Below are positions 1 through 4,013 of a stretch of DNA of 5,470 bases, one piece after another. The position numbers were made by a program, and so were the translations under genes. The notes beneath the pieces were generated by a model, which made no database searches, was not told the DNA's origin, and saw only the letters and a list, made by a program, of their open reading frames with translations. This stretch comes from Candidatus Pacearchaeota archaeon CG10_big_fil_rev_8_21_14_0_10_30_48 (GTDB lineage: Archaea > Nanobdellota > Nanobdellia > Pacearchaeales > GW2011-AR1): the NCBI GenBank assembly GCA_002763155.1, contig PFCU01000015.1, forward strand, positions 1-5,470, in the 5' to 3' direction. Every line of letters begins with the position of its first letter. The stretch's first letter is position 1.

Positions 1-1413
1 ATGGTTATTAATAGAGCTTTATCGGTTGGAAATCATGGAAATTGTGATGTCGATGGAGATGGAGATGTAGATGCTATTGATGTTCAGTTAGCTATTAAGG
101 GGGCTTTGGGGATAGGAAATGATGGAGATTTAGTTGCAAATCCAAATCCAAATTTGGGCGAACAAAAAACAATTGTTATATTACTTAGTTTTGAAGATGA
201 TGGAATCTCAGATTCAGATTATGTATCTAATTCTAATCATATTGTATTTGATTATTTAGATAGATATATTAAAGAGATTTCATATAATAAAGCTTGGATT
301 TCTGGGAATATTGTCGGCCCCTATAAAATATCAAATACTGGTTGCTGGCAATCTGGTCCATGGCAAGATAATCACGGAATTTTATTAGAAAAAGCTATTC
401 AGGCAGCGGACAACGATGTAAATTTTAAAAATTATAACAGAATAATTATCTTTAATAAAGACTATGATTTTTGTCCTGCGAGTGCACAAGGATCAATTGG
501 AATTATTGATGAATCATCATCTTACTATGCTCTAATGAACTCTAATGAGGGTAAAATTACTGCTTCTGTTTTGTGGTTCAATCCTGATTTAGGTATTAAT
601 GTGGATAATAATCAGGTACTCATACATGAATTTGGTCATAATCTTGGTTTATCACATGTTGATGGGCTTAAGTGTTATGATAATTCTAATAGAATAACAA
701 TTAGTGATAATTGTCAAACAATTCCAGGACTTGGTTCAGTGTTTAGTGATCCAATGGCGTCAGCTGGAAGAGATGCACACTTTAATGCTTACAATAAAAA
801 AATAATTGGCTGGTTAACTAATCAAAATATAATCACAACAAATAACGGTGATTATTTACTTGAACCACTAGAATTATCTTCAAATGGTATAAAGCTCATT
901 CAAATACCAATACCTTACCTACCTTACCAATATTTTTTAGAATTCAGAATACCTACAGGTTTTGACGAATATGATCCTTTGGGATACCCATTAGATGGTG
1001 TTTTTCTTTATTCAAATCAGCCTGGTTCAAAGAACACTTTTTCTTTAGATCTACCACCATTCCCAAATCCAGATAATTTTGATTTTGGTCCTCTTACTGT
1101 GGGCACATATGTAGATAGTGATATTGGCTTATCTGTTACAATAAATAGTATTTCAGAAAATGGTGCAGATATATCAATAACTACCACCTCAAGCATTACT
1201 CAATGTAGTGATGGTATCAACAACGATGGATATTCTGATACTTATGTTGATGATGCCGATTTCAGTTGTTTAATTAATGGCGTTTATGATTCTAATCAGA
1301 TTAGTGAATATGAGCCAATGGCCGAATGTCAAGACAAACTTGATAATGATTTTGATGGAAACATAGATTTATATGATTCTGATTGTGACGATACTCAGGA
1401 CAATACCGAATAA
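1..1413 (+). CDS. secreted metzincin zinc metalloprotease (M11/gametolysin-like) with dockerin-like module, 5' partial
   Basis: This is probably an extracellular zinc endopeptidase. Numbering from the first visible codon, residues 1-39 look like a dockerin-type calcium module. MVINRALSVG aligns with LAIKGALGIG at 30-39, so residues 1-10 are the end of a first F-hand repeat, and the second has a DxDxDxD loop at D16, D18, D20 and D22, with D27 further on. The catalytic domain is roughly 52-395. It carries HEFGHNLGLSH at 209-219 (zinc ligands H209, H213, H219; catalytic E210) and a plausible Met-turn DPMA with M252, 33 residues on. Four cysteines (C115, C158, C225, C238) could form disulfides. 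Two Asp-rich repeats bounded by cysteines, 401-423 and 442-462, end the protein; the second reads ECQDKLDNDFDGNIDLYDSD then C. No membrane anchor is present. Because half of the dockerin pair is missing, the ATG at position 1 is probably internal and the gene, with its signal peptide, starts outside the window. The family call is firm for metzincin and less so for M11. Confidence 0.85.
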   Translation: MVINRALSVGNHGNCDVDGDGDVDAIDVQLAIKGALGIGNDGDLVANPNPNLGEQKTIVILLSFEDDGISDSDYVSNSNHIVFDYLDRYIKEISYNKAWISGNIVGPYKISNTGCWQSGPWQDNHGILLEKAIQAADNDVNFKNYNRIIIFNKDYDFCPASAQGSIGIIDESSSYYALMNSNEGKITASVLWFNPDLGINVDNNQVLIHEFGHNLGLSHVDGLKCYDNSNRITISDNCQTIPGLGSVFSDPMASAGRDAHFNAYNKKIIGWLTNQNIITTNNGDYLLEPLELSSNGIKLIQIPIPYLPYQYFLEFRIPTGFDEYDPLGYPLDGVFLYSNQPGSKNTFSLDLPPFPNPDNFDFGPLTVGTYVDSDIGLSVTINSISENGADISITTTSSITQCSDGINNDGYSDTYVDDADFSCLINGVYDSNQISEYEPMAECQDKLDNDFDGNIDLYDSDCDDTQDNTE

Positions 1414-1429
1414 CGGCGACCCCTTAATT

Positions 1430-1488
1430 CTTTAACTAGATGGACTTCGTTCTTGATACGAAATTGTCCTTAATGTTTTACTAGAAAG
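1430..1488 (+). other. long imperfect stem-loop, possible structured RNA
   Basis: Nested complementary blocks are visible by eye. CTTT (1430-1433) faces AAAG (1485-1488), CTAG (1436-1439) faces CTAG (1481-1484), GGAC (1442-1445) faces GTCC (1466-1469), and TTCGT (1446-1450) faces ACGAA (1458-1462) around a 7-base loop. Unpaired stretches separate the blocks, the largest being 1470-1480. The structure starts about 17 bases after the protease stop codon, so it could be part of that mRNA's 3' end or an independent RNA on either strand. No known family was recognised. Confidence 0.35.
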
Positions 1489-1588
1489 CCCCACGGACTG
1501 GAGAGATAATTTCCTAAAAAGATACTCTGCTAATGCAGAATTTATAGAAAATTAAATTTAACTTCTCCGTTGATAAATTAAATAAACC

Positions 1589-1610
1589 GAAAAATTATCA
1601 ATAATTTTTC
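1589..1610. repeat. perfect 22-bp palindrome (10-bp arms, 2-bp spacer)
   Basis: The arms GAAAAATTAT (1589-1598) and ATAATTTTTC (1601-1610) are perfect reverse complements separated by CA. As DNA this is an AT-rich dyad that could bind a dimeric protein. As RNA it would be a hairpin with a very tight loop. It follows directly after a motif (1566-1586) that resembles sequence in the 3134-3217 repeat region. Confidence 0.6.
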
Positions 1611-1618
1611 TCAGCGAA

Positions 1619-1640
1619 GAGCCTTGACAAAGTCTGGCTC
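1619..1640. repeat. GC-richer hairpin GAGCC/GGCTC
   Basis: GAGCC (1619-1623) pairs with GGCTC (1636-1640). Inside it, GAC (1626-1628) can pair with GTC (1632-1634) around AAA. The stem is GC-rich for this genome. It begins 8 bases after the palindrome at 1589-1610, so the two may belong to one structured element. The hairpin is not followed at once by a T tract on either strand, so a simple bacterial-style terminator is not supported. Confidence 0.45.
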
Positions 1641-1678
1641 GTAGCAATAATAATTTGTGAAGCAAGAAGTTTACAACT

Positions 1679-1684
1679 AAAAAA
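1679..1684 (-). terminator. possible oligo-T terminator of the pilin operon
   Basis: On the minus strand there is a run of six T within CTTATTTTTTAG, about 60 bases after the stop codon of the second pilin-like gene. Archaeal RNA polymerase can terminate at short T runs without a hairpin. In such AT-rich DNA a T6 run is weak evidence on its own. Confidence 0.3.
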
Positions 1685-1711
1685 TAAGAAATATATCTGT
1701 TGCTTGCACAC

Positions 1712-1717
1712 TTTTTT
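1712..1717 (+). terminator. possible oligo-T terminator of the protease transcript
   Basis: There is a run of six T on the plus strand after the GC-containing stretch TTGCTTGCACAC. It is the longest T run downstream of the protease gene before the convergent pilin operon. If it is used, the protease mRNA would carry about 300 bases of 3' untranslated sequence including the hairpins above. Confidence 0.3.
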
Positions 1718-1743
1718 AACAAAATTTTATTAGAATTAATTTT

Positions 1744-2289
1744 CTAAGGACAACTTATTTCATGAGATATAATTTTCTCTTCGCAAATTCCCAATTTCCT
1801 CTCGTCTTCCAAATTTAAGAAAGGTTGTATTTCAACTTTAGCAATTGTATCTGCTATACCATAAGAAAAAACTTGAGAATATTCTTTATTGGGTCTTAAT
1901 GCACTCGGAACAGATTTAACTCTCCCAAAATAAAAAAATCCTTGGCTTCCTTGGTCTTCACTTATTTTATTTATCGTCCCGTAATTTGTTGTTCCAGAAC
2001 TTTCTTCTGGTTTTAATGGATTTACTGCAACACTTGCAAGATTATTTGCATAACGAGAATAAACTCCATCAATTTCAAATCTCCCTTTATTCTGAAATGT
2101 AATATTGACTAAATTAGGACTTATGCATTTTGTTTCCTTAATAATTAATGCGAGTCCGTCGGGACAACTGAATTCTTTTTCTGGAATTAAACCTTGTAAA
2201 AAAACAAATACAATCGCACTTAAACTAATTCCTACAACTATCAACAAAACATAACTTACAACTTCACTTAATCCATTTTTGTTTTTCAT
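1744..2289 (-). CDS. archaeal pilin-like protein with class III signal peptide, second gene of operon
   Basis: This is a 181-residue protein with an archaeal type IV pilin N-terminus. A short basic leader MKNKNG precedes LSEVVSYVLLIVVGISLSAI, giving a probable prepilin peptidase cleavage after G6, a Glu at mature position 3, and a hydrophobic helix at about 10-32. The rest is predicted to be a beta-rich domain outside the membrane. Four cysteines, C42, C55, C169 and C180, could form disulfides linking the two ends of the domain. The start is well supported: its ATG overlaps the stop of the preceding gene as ATGA, and GAGG lies 7 bases upstream. The co-encoded partner is also pilin-like, so the two proteins may form minor pilins or a two-subunit surface filament. 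The signal type is clear, but the exact function (adhesion, motility or secretion pilus) is not. Confidence 0.8.
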   Translation of the reverse strand: MKNKNGLSEVVSYVLLIVVGISLSAIVFVFLQGLIPEKEFSCPDGLALIIKETKCISPNLVNITFQNKGRFEIDGVYSRYANNLASVAVNPLKPEESSGTTNYGTINKISEDQGSQGFFYFGRVKSVPSALRPNKEYSQVFSYGIADTIAKVEIQPFLNLEDERKLGICEEKIISHEISCP

Positions 2290-2936
2290 TGAATTGCCTC
2301 GTTATCTTGATTTGCTTGCTGAATTACAAAGAAAAAGTTCTCACCTTCTTTAATGTTTAAAGGATATTTTGTTCCAGCAACCTCAACAATAACATTTGTT
2401 TTGACGAGTTCATTATTATTTACATATTCATAACAATTACTTTCACAACCAAAAAGTTCATTTAAGTCATCAGTATTACTAAAATCAAAATCTTTTATAT
2501 CTATAACATTTCCTTGAATATCAATCGTAACGGGATCTCCCCCAAAATCAAGACCAACACTTCCAGTATCTGTAGAAACATATCCTATTACAGTTATTGC
2601 CTTTTTGTCTCCATAAATAAAATATACATCATTTTCTTGGTCTCCAATATATGAACTATATTTTTCAGTAAAATCAGTCAATGCCGTACCTAAATCTGAT
2701 TTTAAAATACCATAATTAATAACTTGCTCGCTTTCTAATTTTAATTCTTGAGAAAGTTGGTAGACTTTTATTTCATCTGCTGATTGTCGTGTTATCGCGA
2801 AATTTGTAACAGTAACAATTCCAATAAGCGCGCCGATAATAATTATCGCTGCTATTAGATAAAACTGCCCTCTTTTTTGAGAAAACCACACTCGAGGAAA
2901 ACGTGGGAATTTTTGATTCCCTCTTTTATTATCCAT
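2286..2936 (-). CDS. pilin-like protein with class III signal peptide, first gene of operon
   Basis: This is a 216-residue protein with a basic leader ending KRG (21-23), followed by QFYLIAAIIIIGALIGIVTV, a hydrophobic helix at about 24-46. This fits prepilin peptidase cleavage after G23 and insertion as an archaeal pilin or pseudopilin. The domain after it is acidic and likely beta-rich, with one close cysteine pair, C164 and C168 (CESNC). From the ATG the leader is 23 residues and contains an earlier KRG at 4-6. A GTG at codon 16 (2891-2889) would give the shorter leader VWFSQKRG (read as MWFSQKRG), but I see no ribosome binding site for it. A TATA-like element 25 bases before the ATG favours the longer form as leaderless. 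The gene overlaps its downstream partner by 4 bases. I cannot assign a named pilin family. Confidence 0.75.
   Translation of the reverse strand: MDNKRGNQKFPRFPRVWFSQKRGQFYLIAAIIIIGALIGIVTVTNFAITRQSADEIKVYQLSQELKLESEQVINYGILKSDLGTALTDFTEKYSSYIGDQENDVYFIYGDKKAITVIGYVSTDTGSVGLDFGGDPVTIDIQGNVIDIKDFDFSNTDDLNELFGCESNCYEYVNNNELVKTNVIVEVAGTKYPLNIKEGENFFFVIQQANQDNEAIQ
2297..2300 (-). promoter_or_regulatory. ribosome binding site GAGG for the second pilin-like gene
   Basis: GAGG on the minus strand lies 7 bases before the ATG at 2289-2287, inside the end of the upstream coding sequence. Together with the ATGA overlap it supports coupled translation. The first gene of the operon has no such motif, a common archaeal arrangement when the first gene is leaderless and the internal ones use Shine-Dalgarno sites. 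Confidence 0.65.
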
Positions 2937-2955
2937 GTTTAATAAAAAGGATTAT

Positions 2956-2972
2956 AGTTAATAAAATTAACT
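2956..2972 (-). promoter_or_regulatory. probable leaderless promoter of the pilin operon, with overlapping dyad
   Basis: The minus-strand TATA-like element TTTTATTAA (2966-2958) is centred about 25 bases from the ATG at 2936, so transcription would start at or next to the start codon. No Shine-Dalgarno sequence precedes the ATG. The element is inside a 7-bp inverted repeat, AGTTAAT (2956-2962) and ATTAACT (2966-2972), so a dimeric repressor bound here would block TBP. AT-richness limits confidence. Confidence 0.45.
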
Positions 2973-3121
2973 GAAACTAAATTAATAATCTTAAATCATT
3001 CTAGTCTATAACTCTTTTCAAATTGTTTAGTTAATTACTGAAATAAAATTGAGTTACTAAGTTGTTTTCTAGATAGTTAATAATCTTAATTCTTTTTTTA
3101 TTTACAAAACAAAATTGCGAA

Positions 3122-3217
3122 ACATCCGTGACCTAAAATCTTTCTTAGAAGATTTTACTTAATTTATCAATAAAATCTTTCTTAGAAGATTTTACTTAAT
3201 TTATCAAAGACGGATGT
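3122..3217. repeat. 8-bp inverted repeat enclosing a perfect 37-bp tandem duplication with hairpins
   Basis: Two identical 37-base units lie head to tail at 3134-3170 and 3171-3207. Each contains a dyad with arms AAAATCTT and AAGATTTT around a 6-base loop (3135-3156 and 3172-3193), followed by a 15-base AT-rich spacer. The pair is enclosed by ACATCCGT (3122-3129) and its exact reverse complement ACGGATGT (3210-3217). On the minus strand the block begins 40 bases after the predicted SRP RNA 3' end and is followed by TTTTGTTTT. Possible roles are transcription termination or RNA 3'-end formation, a small structured RNA, or a recent slippage duplication of a binding site. It is not a CRISPR, since the spacers are identical and there are only two units. 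Confidence 0.85.
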
Positions 3218-3257
3218 GGAGAATACTATAATTTCTCTTTTTTCTTTAGAAAATTAG

Positions 3258-3516
3258 TGTAGACCGGAGGTTTGCTCACAATCTTTCATGAAGCTACCCT
3301 TACTCTTCCTCAATTTTGCAACCCTTTAAGCACCGTGATTCCTGTTTAGGGCTGCTCCGATCAAGGTCTGACCCGGTTCGCAGGAGCAAGATCGAAAAGG
3401 ACAAAATATCAACGTCCAAGCAAGGACCTCATAAATTCAAGATCACTTACCTCCTTGCAGCCTGTCATGAAGCCCATTTACAAATGGCGCAGGGCTAACG
3501 CGCCGGCCTGTCTACA
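3258..3516 (-). ncRNA. ffs: signal recognition particle RNA (7S/SRP RNA), archaeal type
   Basis: This is the RNA scaffold of the signal recognition particle, which targets nascent membrane and secreted proteins. Its ends pair as helix 1: TGTAGAC (3516-3510) with GTCTACA (3264-3258). The 5' part resembles an Alu domain, with a hairpin GGCGC/GCGCC, a TGTAA motif nearby, and AGCCC able to pair with GGGCT as in loop-loop contacts. The S-domain helix 8 is clear. CCTG/CAGG and GGG/CCC stems flank the SRP54-binding internal loop, with TCAG (3371-3368) opposite AGCAG (3356-3352). Downstream AATCACGGTGC is typical of archaeal SRP RNAs. The length is about 259 bases, somewhat short for archaea. The apical loop is UUGAUC (3364-3359), not GNRA, and I could not find the usual GNAR loop of helix 6. 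The symbol ffs is used by analogy with bacteria. The ends are inferred from pairing and the TATA position. Confidence 0.9.
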
Positions 3517-3536
3517 ATATTTTGAGCGCCGTCGCG

Positions 3537-3544
3537 TTTATAAA
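3537..3544 (-). promoter_or_regulatory. TATA box of the SRP RNA gene
   Basis: TTTATAAA, preceded on the minus strand by purine-rich AAAGA (a plausible BRE), is centred about 25 bases before the predicted first paired base of the RNA at 3516. This is the standard archaeal spacing and independently supports the RNA's strand and 5' end. The DNA between box and start contains the GC-rich stretch CGCGACGGCGCTC, unusual in this region. Confidence 0.8.
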
Positions 3545-3562
3545 TCTTTGGAAGATATTTTC

Positions 3563-3589
3563 TTTGCATGAGAATATAATTTTGCATGA
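3563..3589. repeat. two direct repeats upstream of the SRP RNA promoter
   Basis: TTTGCATGA occurs at 3563-3571 and again at 3581-3589, an 18-base period, with the TATA box about 20 bases away. The core TGCATG is palindromic. The placement upstream of a strong promoter could suit an activator or chromatin protein, but no binding protein is known from the sequence. Confidence 0.4.
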
Positions 3590-3629
3590 AAACTAAGTTA
3601 AGTTGCACGGAAGAGATATTATCTGAAAA

Positions 3630-3845
3630 TCATTTATTTAATTTTTTAGGACTTGCAAATTTTTTAAGATTATCTTCAGCTTCCTTATGAGTATTTACTT
3701 GTCCTTTAAGTTCTTTTAGTGCTTCTGAAAATAATAGTGATGGAGAAATATTATTCCCTTTTAACCATTCTGCATCTTCACGATTAACTCTAACAGTTAA
3801 TATTACATCTTTGGTATCTGTTCTTTGAACATCTTTTAATCTCAT
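3630..3845 (-). CDS. small ribbon-helix-helix-like DNA-binding protein
   Basis: This is a 71-residue basic protein. The predicted fold is a beta-strand at 13-20 (DVILTVRV), helix A at 21-29 (REDAEWLKG) and helix B at 34-47 (SPSLLFSEALKEL), the order of a ribbon-helix-helix (MetJ/Arc/CopG-type) domain, followed by a Lys-rich tail at 48-71. Such proteins usually bind palindromic DNA as dimers, as repressors or as antitoxins. No toxin gene is adjacent: downstream on the same strand is the SRP RNA promoter, 86 bases away. The ATG is supported by a TATA-like element about 29 bases upstream and by the absence of a ribosome binding site, which suggests a leaderless mRNA. The fold assignment is by pattern only. 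Possible targets include the dyads in this window, but nothing proves that. Confidence 0.65.
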   Translation of the reverse strand: MRLKDVQRTDTKDVILTVRVNREDAEWLKGNNISPSLLFSEALKELKGQVNTHKEAEDNLKKFASPKKLNK

Positions 3846-3869
3846 TGTAATACATTTAGAATACGGAGG

Positions 3870-3878
3870 TATTTAAAA
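3870..3878 (-). promoter_or_regulatory. probable promoter of the small RHH-like gene
   Basis: The minus-strand element TTTTAAATA, preceded by the purine-rich AGAAAC, is centred about 29 bases from the ATG at 3845. Transcription would start within a few bases of the start codon. The sequence between box and ATG has no purine-rich Shine-Dalgarno motif on this strand. Confidence 0.5.
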
Positions 3879-3986
3879 GTTTCTGTAATAGTGTTGTTAA
3901 TTAATCCATTGAAGAATTAGAGTGTTAAGTGTCGGTTGGTGGAATACCTAAATAGAGTTTAAATAAATGTTTTCTTTAAAATATTT

Positions 3987-3999
3987 AAAAAATAAAAAA
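3987..3999 (-). terminator. T-rich terminator of the Ig-like surface protein gene
   Basis: Fifteen bases after the stop codon the minus strand reads TTTTTTATTTTTT, with further T-rich sequence following. This matches the hairpin-free oligo-T terminators of archaea. It separates the large surface protein gene from the small RHH-like gene, which has its own promoter. Confidence 0.6.
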
Positions 4000-4013
4000 C
4001 AGCATTAAATTAA

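Larger units (their letters stand above)
1414..1743. other. non-coding region between convergent genes, several hairpins
   Basis: No reading frame with coding character was seen in this stretch between the protease gene (+) and the pilin operon (-). It holds GC-richer patches in an AT-rich background and at least four hairpin-forming sequences: 1430-1488, 1526-1539 (TCTGC/GCAGA around TAAT), 1589-1610 and 1619-1640. I looked for tRNA, 5S rRNA, RNase P RNA and C/D-box signatures and recognised none. Six-base T tracts for each strand sit near the right end (1712-1717 on +, 1684-1679 on -) and may end the two converging transcripts. Confidence 0.6.
2937..3257. other. non-coding region between pilin operon and SRP RNA gene
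   Basis: No gene-like reading frame was seen. The left part holds the pilin promoter and two copies of the 13-base sequence TTAATAATCTTAA (2982-2994 and 3077-3089), 95 bases apart. The middle has a T-rich tract on the minus strand, TTTTGTTTT (3114-3106). The right part is the tandem hairpin duplication at 3122-3217, which lies just downstream of the SRP RNA 3' end. Confidence 0.55.

Noticed and set aside
1414..1743. tRNA, 5S rRNA, RNase P RNA or rRNA fragment
   Set aside because: I found no T-loop motif or cloverleaf, no 5S core and no RNase P conserved boxes. Slight resemblance of the minus strand near 1414-1435 to a 16S segment is too short to count.
2982..3089. TTAATAATCTTAA direct repeats as a defined regulatory element
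   Set aside because: The two 13-base copies are made almost only of A and T in a very AT-rich spacer, so chance similarity is a sufficient explanation.
3134..3207. CRISPR array
   Set aside because: There are only two units and the intervening sequences are identical, so this is a tandem duplication; no cas genes are nearby.
3316..3498. 60-codon open frame on the plus strand
   Set aside because: It lies wholly antisense to the SRP RNA gene, which is identified by its conserved helix 8 and end pairing, and the peptide has no recognisable domain.
3630..3845. Toxin-antitoxin pair
   Set aside because: The RHH-like protein could be an antitoxin by fold, but there is no toxin-sized frame next to it on the same strand; the neighbours are an SRP RNA promoter and a terminator.
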